Part shown: positions 21,947 to 31,414 of the stretch, in pieces
Layout of the letters: the number at the start of each line of letters is the position of its first letter
Numbering within the stretch: the stretch's first letter is position 1
Origin: Euclidia mi
Lineage: Eukaryota > Arthropoda > Insecta > Lepidoptera > Erebidae
Direction of reading: 5' to 3'
NCBI GenBank assembly: GCA_944739405.2
Contig: OX123193.2
Span: 11,044,331-11,108,330, forward strand
DNA length: 64,000 nt
The notes under the pieces: model-generated
Database searches by the model: none
Seen by the model: only the letters and a program-made list of their open reading frames with translations
What the model was told of the DNA's origin: nothing
Position numbers and translations under genes: made by a program

Positions 21947-22312
21947 TCATTGTCCTTTGAAATGTCCACGGCCATTGTCAATACACAGACGAGCACGCTT
22001 TATTAATTTTTTTTTAATGCGAGAAGTACGCTTCTGTCTTTTCACTTCGTCATGAGCGTCCAATATGCGCTGTTTTAATTGTTCGACACTAACCGGCTTA
22101 CTTTTGTACACCCACAAAAAGAAGTCCATGGGCGTGAGGTCAGGTGAGCATGGAGGCCAAGCTACAGGTCTGCCTCGACCGATCCACTGGCTTCCAAACT
22201 CTTCCCTGTACAAACACACAGCTGCACTCGCGTTTCCTCCACTCAAAAAGCACGCACGAAGCATAGCTACATACTCCCGTGATGTGAACTGATAAGACAT
22301 CGCATCGGGCAA
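21947..22312 (-). pseudogene. Internally deleted transposase ORF (DUF4817-like HTH joined to DDE C-terminus)
   Basis: 121 codons are open on the minus strand. Residues 1-38 (FTSREYVAMLRACFLSGGNASAAVCLYRE) resemble the N-terminal helix-turn-helix (DUF4817 type) of insect mariner/IS630-like transposases. From residue 41 it jumps to the C-terminal catalytic block QWIGRGRPVAWPPCSPDLTPMDFFLW, which holds the last Asp-containing motif. The first two acidic blocks of the catalytic core, normally more than 200 residues, are missing, yet the frame is kept. It cannot be an active nuclease, but a DNA-binding protein is conceivable. No clear TIRs were found around it. Confidence 0.7.
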
Positions 22313-22819
22313 AAGTAAGCAAACAATTAACTGTTGCGGCGAAAAAGGATGCGGTCACTTCCGCTAACTATTTTGCACTGTTTGTCGCATCAGGGCAAAG
22401 CGCGGGCGCAGAGGGACAGGGGGTGGCGAGCTTCGACGCGAGTTTGCCTGAATTTATCAATGGAGCAGTGTCGCGTGGGTACGCAAGCCAATAGAAAATT
22501 ACTACTCATAGTACTACACATAGGACGCGGGTCGGTCATTTTTTTATGAACAGTTTTGGGACTTAGTGTTTTTATTTTAACCTACAGAAATATGATCAGT
22601 TAAAGATACTTAGAGCCCCTTTTACGTTTATACAAGCACTTTGAAAATAAATTATGTTTGCTGGCGATGAAGTGATAGTGGTATTTTGGTTATGTGAAAA
22701 TAATAGGTATGCAAGTGGATACCTGTACTACGCACCCGTTCATGGGGAATCCGACTCACATTTGGTTTAATTTGTTATGGTATCTAATCAAATTTGTCAT
22801 AAAATTGTATTTTGTGAAG
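22313..22819. other. No gene identified
   Basis: Some GC-rich sequence near 22380-22460 gives way to AT-rich DNA. Short open frames have no recognisable domains. Confidence 0.45.
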
Positions 22820-23070
22820 ATTTTTTTATATATCCTAATCGAAATCAATACGTTAGTCACGTATTTAATATCGACCAAATTGCCCTTGATATAATTTGAT
22901 TTCACAGAGATATAACAGTTTTAAGTAGGTAATGCCGCAAAATAATTATCTAAATTATCAATATTTTGTTGCGGAATGTGTTTTACTTAGGTATGGAGTT
23001 AGTTGTTTGCTGCCGACGATGATGATGATGAAATATTTAAAATAATGCGAAACTTTCTGAGGGTGGATAG
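22820..23070 (+). repeat. Dispersed repeat C, copy 1
   Basis: It shares order and sequence with 63705-63955: 'aatcaatacgttagtca', 'tttgatttca', 'atataacagtt' and 'taggtatggagtt'. Both copies are in the same orientation. No coding sequence. The copies differ by substitutions and an indel. Confidence 0.7.
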
Positions 23071-23625
23071 ATGTGCTACGGCATTTTGTTATGGGGCAAA
23101 GCTGCGGATATTTAGAATATCTTCGTTCTACAGAAATGAGTGATACGGGCAATATACATGTTATACGCAAAAGATACTCTTAGGGAACGCTTTAATTCTT
23201 TAGGAATTCTAACAGTAGCCTCGCAGTTCTTATTTGCTAATATATTGTATATTAGGCACAATACAGGTTTATTTACTACAAAAAGTGATATACATAATAT
23301 AAATACTCGAAACAGGCATAAGTTATATGCCCCTTATCATCGTTTACATAAAATTAACCATTCTTTTGTAGGGCTAGGTATTGGTATTTACAATAAAATA
23401 CCAATTAGTCTTTTAGAATTACCATTTAATACGTTTAAAAGTTAAATAAAAGACTGCCTTATTAGGAAAGGTTATTATACTGTTAATGATTATTTCTGTG
23501 ATAAGGATAGATGGTCACTTACACTAGACAACTCATGATCTACTACTTATTTAGAATTTATATAGATACTTAGCATTTTTCAGTTTATCATTATATAACA
23601 TTTCTAGTTCTTTTAAATTATCTTA
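23071..23625 (+). pseudogene. Non-LTR retrotransposon C-terminal fragment
   Basis: From 23140 the frame reads an RT C-terminal region: IRAIYMLYAKDTLRERFNSL, ILTVASQFLFANILYI, INTRNRHKLYAPYHRL, then GLGIGIYNKIP, and after a stop at 23443 'IRKGYYTVNDY'. It corresponds to the end of the longer element at 46225-48900 (AIRAIYKLGVRDSLRDKF and ILTVASQYIY). The part before 23140 is frameshifted. It is a 5'-truncated insertion. Confidence 0.75.
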
Positions 23626-23832
23626 ATATATAAAATCCTTGCGTTACTGACTGACTGACAGACAAGCTACAGCTGAAACTACTTGGCGCAAGAAGCTGAA
23701 ATTTAGCATGTATGTTCCTTGGGGACCGTAGGGATGCACTAAGACGGGATTTCCTGAAATTCCCACGGGATCGTGCAAAACGGGCAATTCAAAAATATGT
23801 GCGTGCGAAGCCGCTGGCGTCCACTAGTTATT
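23626..23832 (+). repeat. Helitron-like non-autonomous repeat
   Basis: The start 'ttactgactgactgacagac', the segment 'agaagctgaaatttagcatg', and the end 'gcgaagccgctggcgtccactagtta' match the layout of abundant lepidopteran Helitron-like repeats, which end in CTAGT after a short GC-rich hairpin. No protein. Confidence 0.5.
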
Positions 23833-23845
23833 TATAAACGTATTA

Positions 23846-24199
23846 TTAGATCATTCCACTTACTACATTTACATTTACAGTATTTAGAAGGGATTCAGTG
23901 TCTTCGTAATTTAATGTATTTAAATATTTGAAAATTTCTTTTTTACAATTAAATTTAGTTAGTTTATGAATATTTGATATTATTTTAGCGAGTCTATTAT
24001 AAAGGAACGGGCCGAGAAATTGATTGAATCTTTGGGCAAAGATAGTTCTGCAAAACGGGGCTGTGTACACCTTGTCTTTGCGTCGCTTACTGATAAGGAA
24101 TAAGACAGAGTAGGGGCGTTTATGTTGGTCTAAAGCAGTATGGAGGATGAACAATTGTCTTATTGTGAGAGTTGCCGATCGTTGTAAATCTAAAATCAT
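23846..24199 (-). pseudogene. Non-LTR retrotransposon C-terminal fragment
   Basis: 117 codons open on the minus strand: LQRSATLTIRQLFILHTALDQHKRPYS, then CRTIFAQRFNQFLGPFLYNRL and FKYLNTLNYEDTESLL. This is the C-terminal end of a non-LTR ORF2, past the RT domain. It is cut off at its N-terminal side where the inverted repeat at 24199 begins. Confidence 0.65.
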
Positions 24200-24437
24200 T
24201 ATATTCCATTTGATTAGGTACTTAACTAAAGATAAACAATCTTGATGTGTAATTTTTATCTAAAATGTGTTTAAAATCACAATGCTGCTAAAGATCAAGG
24301 TAAATACAACAATAATGATTACTAAATAAATTGAACCATTATTTTAAGCAGTAGTTTATTTGTTTAACATGTGATACTATAAAAAGTCACATCAAGATTG
24401 TTTACCTTTAGTTAAGTACCTAACCAAATGGAGTATA
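24199..24437. repeat. 239-bp inverted-repeat element (about 50-bp arms)
   Basis: Arms 24199-24249 and 24387-24437 are complementary with few mismatches ('ggtacttaactaaagataaa' against its complement). The loop of about 137 bp is AT-rich with no coding sequence. It looks like a MITE or foldback. It abuts the preceding non-LTR fragment. Confidence 0.75.
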
Positions 24438-24454
24438 AGTACTTTAATTTTAAA

Positions 24455-24525
24455 ATTGACGTTAATAAGCGTCACCTTGTGACCTAGATGAATAAATTAT
24501 TTTTGACTTTGACTTTGTTTGTTAC
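24455..24525 (+). repeat. LINE 3' tail fragment (same tail as repeat A)
   Basis: 'gacgttaataagcgtcacct' followed by 'gatgaataaattatttttga' and a GACTTT-rich tail matches the 3' end of repeat A at 55725-55775. It is a very short 5'-truncated insertion. Confidence 0.65.
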
Positions 24526-25271
24526 TCTGTTACAAGAAAACTACGAAGACGCATTTTGATATATTTGTAGAAACATAGTATACATCACAAAAGCACATAG
24601 GTCACTACTGCCCCCTTAACCAAATGACATTCGATTAACAATATGCAAAAATGTATGGGACTGGCATAGGCAAAGAGCTCAGTTATATACATAGAGGCAC
24701 ATTTCCTATGGGCGCTGTGACAGCTGTCACTACAAGAGCAAGAGAGACGAACGTTCCTCCTGTGTAACTTAACTACGAGAGCCAGAGAGACGGAGAACCA
24801 CGCCAGCGACGCCACGGTGCCAACTACGAACTAAACTGGAGACAGTCCCCACCTGGAATCGGCACACGTAATCCTTAAGAACTGTGCTTCTATGTAAATC
24901 TGTATTCATTGACATAGGCCTTCGATAGGTATATCACGTGGTCAAAGAAGAAGGAATTCCTTATGTTGCCATGGCAACCAAGCGTTAGCGAAAGTAGAAA
25001 TAAGAACTCTGGTCTCGATAACCGATTCCAACGCGGGCGAAGCCACAGACAAAGTCTAGTATTAGATACTTTTGATCACAATTTTGAAATGACGTAATAT
25101 CTGAACTATTGCAAACGCCACTATCATGGAAATTAGTGTGTATAGTGACGGATAAACGTTCAATATTGACGTTCACATATATTGATATTAAGAATACAAC
25201 GGGTTAATATATCATTTCGTTGTTCGCAAGAGGCAAATAAGGAAATTACACGAAGCAAACAGTTCATACAT
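24526..25271. other. No gene identified
   Basis: Mixed-composition DNA with no supported ORF. The segment around 25040-25065 ('gcgggcgaagccacagac') resembles the GC-rich end of Helitron-like repeats but is too short to call. Confidence 0.4.
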
Positions 25272-25610
25272 ACATAGACTCACGCCTGTTTCCCGGAGAG
25301 ATAGGCAGAGACTACGGAACGCCATTTGCAACGATCCTGACACACTTCTCTTGCTTCATTCAATCCCATCAAGTTTCTAATGCATGCTCTTCTGTTTAGG
25401 GTACTTCTGACCTGTCCTTTTTTTAGGATGTCTCCAATCTGGTCAGAGAATGTCCGCCTAGGTCTTCCCCTTTGTCCTGTCCCATTCACGCTTGCCTTAT
25501 ATATCTTCTTTGTCAGTCTTTCGTCATCCATCCTCTCCATGTGCCCAAACCATCTTAACATGCCTTTCTCGATGCTTGTCACTACATCTACTTACAGTAT
25601 ATATTCTTAA
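25272..25610 (-). pseudogene. Non-LTR ORF2 C-terminal fragment
   Basis: Minus strand reads EKGMLRWFGHMERMDDERLTKKIYKA, GQRGRPRRTFSDQIGDILKKG, RACIRNLMGLNEAREVCQD and RWRSVVSAY-type end, the typical C-terminus of a large insect non-LTR family. The same family, plus strand, lies at 27300-28690, whose end shares 'gttccgttgtctctgcctac'. Only the last 100 codons remain. Clade not assigned (RTE-like possible). Confidence 0.7.
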
Positions 25611-25685
25611 GCAAACAGTACCTTTGGGAAGCGGCAGAAAACGTCGATCCCTTATACCAACCCATTTATTTTCTTCCTAACTTCA
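25611..25685. other. Short gap, nothing identified
   Basis: Unassigned sequence between the non-LTR fragment and the SINE. Confidence 0.3.
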
Positions 25686-25945
25686 GTGGTCCAGTGGATA
25701 GTGTTTGCGACTGCTGATCGGAGGTCCCGGGTTCGATTCCCGGGTCGGGCAAAAGTGTTACTGGGTTTTTCCGAATTCTCAGTAGCAGCACGGAGTCTGG
25801 TTATGTGCCCGGTAACGGCAATAGGCTCCCTCCCTATTGCGTGGGACCTAAAAATTCATGGAAAAAATGTGGTTGTAATATTACACCTCTGCCTACCCTT
25901 TCGGGGATACAGGCTTGAGTCTATAAACAAATAAATAAAAAATAA
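25686..25945 (+). mobile_element. tRNA-derived SINE (third family)
   Basis: A box 'gtggtccagtggatagtg' and a strong B box 'cgggttcgattcccg' at the head, a body with 'ggtaacggcaataggctcc', the segment 'cctctgcctaccctttcggg', and an A-rich tail (aaataaataaaaaataaa). The 3' part matches the tail at 63617-63690. Confidence 0.85.
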
Positions 25946-26181
25946 AGTTTTAAATCAAACTACAGAATGTCCACAGCAGATCGCACATTCTTTTCATTGA
26001 ACTGTTTCTACCTAATCCCGTGGAAATTTCAGGCAATCCCGTCTTATTGCACCACTACAGTCCCCAAGAAACAGATATGCCAAATTGCAGCTTCCTTCGT
26101 GTCTACTAGTTTTGGCCTGGGCGTTTTCTGTCAGTCAGATAGTAGGGTAGTTTCCAGGGTCAAAATAATTACATTTTATTT
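25946..26181. other. No gene identified
   Basis: No domain found in either strand. Probably decayed repeat DNA ('cccgtggaaatttcaggc' is seen in Helitron-like repeats). Confidence 0.35.
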
Positions 26182-26430
26182 AGTCCGTATTTTAGACTAT
26201 AAAAAAATATTGGACACGTTTTTTTTCTTTTTTCGATTAAATAAAAAATAACAAAGATATAGCCCATTAAAGTTACGTGTGACGTCACCTAGTGCAAAAA
26301 AAATGCAGCACGGCGTGACGTTATACGTAACTTTAATAAGCTATATCTTGGTCATTTTTGGTTTAATTTAGAAATAAAAAAATACGTATCGCTTATTTTT
26401 GAATAATCTAAAGGACGGACTTATAACATT
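26182..26430. repeat. Foldback / MITE-like imperfect palindrome
   Basis: Nearly the whole segment is self-complementary around about 26300. The inner arms are 'attaaagttacgtgtgacgtca' against 'tgacgttatacgtaacttta' and the outer ends 'gtccgtattttagactataa' against the complement of 'gaataatctaaaggacgg'. No coding sequence. Confidence 0.7.
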
Positions 26431-26539
26431 TTTTTCGTCAACTAGCCTTTTTTATACGTACAGATTGCTTTCATAATTAAATACCTACTTAACGCATTGG
26501 TTGAAAATTAAAATCTATCTACACGTGACTCAACAGATA
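26431..26539. other. Short gap, nothing identified
   Basis: AT-rich sequence with no recognisable feature. Confidence 0.3.
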
Positions 26540-26770
26540 CCTATCTAATCTAATACTAATATATAAAGCTGAAATGTTTGTTTTTTTGCTTGAACGCGCT
26601 AATCTCAGGGACTAATGGACCGATTTGAATAATTATTTTTGTGTTGGATTTTTTCATTTTGGAGACAGGCTATAGACTATACAACATTACGCTATATGAG
26701 CCACGAGAGCGCAGCAGTAGCTTTTAATAACGCGGGTCTAACCGCGGGCTCATATAGTTTAGAATACAAC
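26540..26770 (+). repeat. Helitron-like or related non-autonomous repeat
   Basis: 'atataaagctgaaatgtttg', 'aacgcgctaatctcagggac', 'ggaccgatttgaataattat' and 'acgcgggtctaaccgcgggc' follow the layout of a very abundant lepidopteran repeat. No coding sequence. Assignment is from memory of the family and is tentative. Confidence 0.45.
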
Positions 26771-26989
26771 GCACAATCAGATAACGCTAATCTAAATACC
26801 AGCAGAGCGCTCGTCTGATATTAGCATAATAAAACGTAGATACGACATAGATAGGTATATTAGATTTATGCGTCAGATGCGATTCCTGGAAGTAGCTTCA
26901 TAATCGTTGCTCGGAATCAACCACCTATATAACATTATCAAAAATATGATTCAGTCATATTTTTTAGCTCTTTAGTTAGACTTTTATGA
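26771..26989. other. No gene identified
   Basis: AT-rich unassigned sequence between two repeats. Confidence 0.35.
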
Positions 26990-27232
26990 AATATAAATGT
27001 TCATTTTACAGTTGGCACGGTTTACTGGGTACACTACGGCCGCCTCGCCGCTTGACACTGCGCCGAGTGTTGTGGGTTCGATTCCCACAAGAGACAACAC
27101 TTGTGTGATGCATAAACTGTTGTTTCGAGACTTAGTGTTTATTGTGTTCGTTGGTTGTATGCTTGTAAAGTCTTCCGCGACCCAGGAATTATGCCTAGCG
27201 CGGGGGTTGACTTTTAAACACAAATAAGACTG
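26990..27232 (+). mobile_element. tRNA-derived SINE, 4772 family
   Basis: Shares 'cgcctcgccgcttgacactg', 'cgccgagtgttgtgggttcg' and the 'cgcgggggttgactttt' end with 4772-4995. The A box region is degraded ('ttggcacggtttactgg'); the B box 'gggttcgattccc' is intact. Confidence 0.75.
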
Positions 27233-27299
27233 CACCTACACTGGGTGGCAAACTTAAAAATCAGCGCTGAGCACTTTTCCTAGCATATGTTGACCTGGT

Positions 27300-28690
27300 G
27301 ACCCATTTCGTCAAGAGTATGTATATATTGCGCGTTCATAGACTTGGAAAAGGCCTATGATAGAGTAGATAAAAAGAAATTATGGATGGTGCTATCTATA
27401 ATAATAATAATTATTATTTATTTTGAATAAGAACCCATAGATATAGACTAACATACATAAAATAACATTATAATATTACAAAACAAACAGGTGTTGTTTA
27501 CGGCTTCATGTTACGCTGAGTGGTATTGCGTATCCTCCCATGAAAACGTTGATACACGACACCCTTCGGCCAAAACTTTTCCTTGAGGAAAGGCTCGAGA
27601 TGATGAGTCGGCACCCGCACCACGTACGACTTGAAGTTGGTGTTATGCCATGACTCCAATCTCTCGACTCTCAAAGTCCAGTTGGTCTTCAGGCGCAGGT
27701 ATTCTACGACCTCCTCGTCCTTTGTGGAGTGATGCAGCCGAGAGGCGTACAAATGCATGGTTGATACGGCGGGATCTATGTATGGGTTGGACAATTTTAT
27801 ATTAAATCTCTGCTCAGCTCTGAAATCTCTGTATAGGGGTTCTAAAGCCTGTGTAAGGATAACGGTACCTATACAGAATGGTTTGATATCTCCAAAGTGC
27901 CGCCTGTACGCCGATGATCAAGTCATTCTTGCGTCATCGGCAAATGCGTTGCAACAAATGATAGACTGCATGAACGAGAGCTTTAAGGCGAAGGATATGA
28001 AATAGAATGCCAGAAAGACGAAAGTGATGGTGTTTGAGAAGGATGAAAGTCAATGAAAGATGAAGCGTAATATTGCGATTGAAGATGAACAGGTTGAACA
28101 AGTAAAAGAATTTATATATTTGGGTAACATGTTTACAAGAAATGGAAAAGGATCACTGCATGTCTTTATGAACGGCCAGACTGTGCCAAAAATGGCGCGA
28201 CTGGCAGTTCATAATTGTGTACTTTTACCCACGCTGATATAATATATGGTGTTGGGTATGGCAAAAAAAAACATGAAAGCAGAATTAACGTAGTTGAGAT
28301 ACGATCATTGCGTAATATGTGTGGGATGAGACTGATTGATAGGATTCCAAATGCCGTTACGAGAGCGATATGGCCTGAAAGAAAATGTTTTGACGAGAAT
28401 TGAGAAAGGAATGCTGAAATGGTTTTGATACGTGCATCGAATGAGTGAAGACAGAATGACACAAATGTGCGAGGGCAAGTCGGTTGTGGTAGACCTCGTA
28501 GGACATTCATCGACCAAATTGGTGACGTTTTGAAAAACGGAAAGGTTGGAAGCACGCGGAAATGGCGAGCATGTATAAAAATAGTCATGAATGTAGAGGA
28601 AGCACGTGAGGTTTAGAAGGATAGAAGCAAGTGGCGTTCCGTTGTCTCTGCCTACCCTAACGGGAAAAGGGCTTGAGTATGTGTATGTAT
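27300..28690 (+). pseudogene. Non-LTR retrotransposon ORF2 fragment, interrupted
   Basis: It starts with RT motif CAFIDLEKAYDRVDKKKLWMVLS (27331-27398). After an insertion (27400-27773) it resumes with YGLDNFILNLCSALKSLYRG (27780-27840) and the active-site box RLYADDQVILAS (27904-27935), then EQVKEFIYLGNMF (near 28095), RINVVEIRSLRNMCG (near 28282) and an end 'SVVSAYP'-type tail near 28640. The region between fingers and YADD is shortened and there are frame changes and stops. It is the same family as the minus-strand fragment at 25272-25610. Confidence 0.75.
27400..27773 (-). mobile_element. ORF1-only LINE insertion with 6-bp target duplication
   Basis: 374 bp on the minus strand, flanked by 'atctat' at 27394-27399 and 27774-27779. 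It codes for about 85 residues (MHLYASRLHHSTKDEEVVEYL, LRVERLESWHNTNFKSYVVRV, FWPKGVVYQRFHGR), which resembles the C-terminus of the Gag-like ORF1 of insect non-LTR elements. A stop at about 27498 is followed by a 3' UTR of about 95 nt with AATAAA and an (AAT)n tail. There is no ORF2 between ORF1 and the 3' UTR, so the source copy was probably a non-autonomous, ORF1-only derivative. It is 5'-truncated. Confidence 0.65.
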
Positions 28691-28914
28691 CATGGTTGAT
28701 CAAAATGGAATGCTCCCGACCAAAGGAGACAAAAATAAAAGTTATACGAAAAAAAGTATATTTTTACTTATAACTATTTTCATCAGTATTCCTTATCCTA
28801 ATCTTATCGATTTGGGTCATTTTACTTTCATCACATAATGAATAACTAACCTACTTTATATTTTAATCAGAGTATTACAGGTAGTAGAGCCTTGCTGATT
28901 TCAGCATGAATGGG
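28691..28914. other. No gene identified
   Basis: AT-rich unassigned DNA. Confidence 0.35.
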
Positions 28915-29175
28915 CCGGCTCGACCGGGGAAGTACTACCCTCTCACAGAAAATCGACGTAAAGTAACAGTACCTAAGCTGTTGCGTTTCGTTCGGTGAGT
29001 GAGAGTTCCGGAGGCCGTATCCCCTATTCCTTCTCCCTCATCCCACTCCTCATCGTACCCCTTTTCCTAATGCCAAGGGGCGGCAACGCACTTGTGACTC
29101 CTGTGGTGTTGCTTGTGTCCATGGGCGGCGGTAATTGCTTACCATCAGGCAATCCGTCTGCTCGTTTGTTTGAAA
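28915..29175 (-). repeat. Dispersed repeat B, copy 2
   Basis: Reverse complement of 17286-17490 ('ctcacagaaaatcgacgtaa' through 'ttgtgtccatgggcggcgg'), extending a little further to 'accatcaggcaatccgtctg'. The extension is a common 3' end in related repeats. Confidence 0.65.
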
Positions 29176-29489
29176 AAAGAGTACATCCTTTACCACTTAT
29201 ATCCCTAAGTATGTAAATACTTATATGGTAATGTGTTTATCTTAGACTATAATTATATATTATGTTAATTTATTATGGTAATGACAGATATATTTTTTAT
29301 TGAATTTACGTATTTTTATAATCCATTACTGAATCAATATTTCAACTATTGTTTTTTTAGGCTGGCAATAAACTGTCACTTTCAAGCATTTTAGACCGAG
29401 GAGCAAGTATATATGGAGAGAGCATTTCAAAAAGAGTAGAAATCGTATTATGCATCTCTATTCTCTCTAATAACAGAACTGCATAATAT
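29176..29489. other. No gene identified; left flank of the Gypsy element
   Basis: AT-rich sequence with no domain. The last four bases (atat, 29486-29489) match the four bases after the element at 40788-40791. Confidence 0.4.
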
Positions 29490-30311
29490 TGTTACGGACG
29501 GGGTAACGGGATTGGAAGGAAACACCGAGTAGCACTGATGACACTTTATTCGACTTCACACACGACGCGCCGTTTAATTTCGACGCGGACAGCACCAACA
29601 CAAGCGTCTTTTGCACTGCACTTTTCAACGCACTTCACTGCACTTCTTCACTGCACTTTAGCGTCTTTTGCACTGCACTTTTCACTGCACTTCACTGCAC
29701 TTTACTGCACTATGCTTTCACTTCACTACTTCTTCTTTCTTCCTTTTACTTCTTCCTTTTCTTCTTCACTTTACCACTTTTCAACTTAAACTGGCGCTTA
29801 GCGCGTCTACACCGCCTTATATACCCCTAAGAATGTTCTAGATCTACTAATTTCGATTGTCTTTTCGTTATTCAATTGTTTTTCCATCTCCTGTCTCTTT
29901 TTAACCTTTCCATTCCTTCCTGAAGTTTCTAGAATTTTCTAATTTTTACTTGAAATATTTAAATAATCTTTTAAATATTTGACAAATATTCATAAACATT
30001 TTCCAAATTTCATAAAAACCATAATCCACATAACAGTTATGACTGGGATTTGAACCCACGCCTTCAGAACGTGAAAGGAATGTGTTATCCGCACGGCCAT
30101 CGCCTTGTTGTCAATGACTGGTGAATTTGGCGAACACTTGACAGAGTGTATACGTCATCGAACTAAAAACTCATTTCCAAATAATAAAATAGTCTTCAAA
30201 CCTCTTTGCTAATAAATTATTGTGGTTGATGACCGGATAGTTTGTCGTGTAGACGTCAGAAGTCCTTGGCAACGGTAGTGATGACAGCTTGGCATGACAC
30301 CGGCCGTCACA
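29490..30311 (-). repeat. Outer Gypsy 3' LTR
   Basis: 822 bp, TGTTACGG...CGTCACA on the plus strand. It differs from the other LTR by an extra 58 bp or so of the 'cactgcactt' repeat near 29645-29705 and by lacking a duplicated block of about 90 bp present near 40305-40395. Otherwise only a few substitutions are seen. It contains a tRNA-like sequence. Confidence 0.95.
30037..30104 (-). other. tRNA-like sequence inside the 3' LTR
   Basis: On the minus strand the 68 nt read with an A-box-like TGGCCGTGCGGATAA and a consensus B box GGTTCAAATCC with a pairing T-arm (TGGG/CCCA). The acceptor ends do not pair, so it is not a functional tRNA gene. The same sequence is in the other LTR (40513-40580). 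Confidence 0.6.
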
Positions 30312-30326
30312 CTACCCCCTCTCTAA
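30312..30326 (-). other. Polypurine tract of the outer Gypsy element
   Basis: Minus strand AGAGAGGGGGTAG runs straight into the 3' LTR start TGTGACGG. This is the expected plus-strand primer site, and it overlaps the last codons of integrase. Confidence 0.8.
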
Positions 30327-31410
30327 GACATGCTCGTCCCGAGCATTGTTGGATCCATGATATACCATTATCCTATCCACATGAACAATCTTCAGTGGAC
30401 TTCTAGGTGTTTTTCGAATTCTGTAGGTTACATCGTTAATTTTCTTTATTACAGTATATGGTCCTTCCCAGCTTGGCTGTAATTTGGGAGATTTTCCCTT
30501 ACTTCGGACCGGATTATGAAGCCACACGAAAGTTCCCTCTTCGAATTCTCTTGCATTTGCGCGTCTGTCATATCGGGTCTTCATTCTTACGCCCGCTTGT
30601 AAATTCTCTTGTCTAACGTGTTCATGAATTTCTTCAAGCTTTCTTCTTAATTCACATGCATAATCGGTAACACAGCTAGGTGTCCCCGGTGGACATCCAG
30701 CAAGAAGGTCTACTGGAAGTCGTAGCTCCCTTCCTAAATTTGTTCGCGCCGGGGTTGTTGCCGTACTTTCATGTACTGCGGCTCTGTAAGCCAGAAGAAA
30801 TAGTGGGATATATTCGTCCCAATTTCTCTGATGGCTATCGACCACTTTAGCAAGATGGCGCTCCAATGTCTGGTTAAATCTCTCCACCATTCCATCCGAT
30901 TGAGGGTGATACGGAGTTGTCCTAGTTTTGTGGATCCCCATCATCTTGCAGATTTCTTGAAAGAGTTGCGATTCAAAGTTTCTCCCTTGGTCGCTGTGGA
31001 TTTCTAACGGTAAACCAAATCGGCAAAATACTTCATTTACTAATTTTGTCGCAACTGTAACTGCTTCCTGATTGGGGACTGCAAAAGCTTCTGGCCATCT
31101 CGTGAAATAATCCATCACCACCAGAATGTAGCGATTACCACTTTCTGTCAAAGGAAATGGTCCAGCTACGTCCACAGCAATCCGTTCCCAAGGAGCTCCC
31201 ACAGTGTATAGTTTTAGTGCTCCGCGGCTCCGAGTTTGCGGCCCTTTAACTGAAGAACATTTAAGGCATTTCCTGCACCAGTCTTCAACGTCTTCCCTAC
31301 AGTGCAGCCAATAAAAACGTTGACGAATCTTCAGTAAGGTTCTTCGCACTCCAAGATGTCCGACAGATGGGCCATCATGACAAACTCGCAAAACTTCAGG
31401 AATCATTGAT
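30312..31410 (-). pseudogene. pol: Outer Gypsy integrase (3' part of pol)
   Basis: From the insertion junction the frame encodes the HHCC zinc domain (HDGPSVGHLGVRRT, then CRKCLKC near 31255), the catalytic core (IAVDVAGPFP near 31155-31185, SDQGRNFES near 30985, ERFNQTLERH near 30860-30890, giving the D,D35E triad), and a C-terminal GPY/F-type module (PSWEGPYTVIKK near 30450). The stop (30312-30314) lies directly against the 3' LTR and overlaps the PPT. No inactivating change is seen inside this part, but it is separated from its upstream half by the nested element, so it is not expressed as part of pol. Confidence 0.9.
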
Positions 31411-31414
31411 TTTG

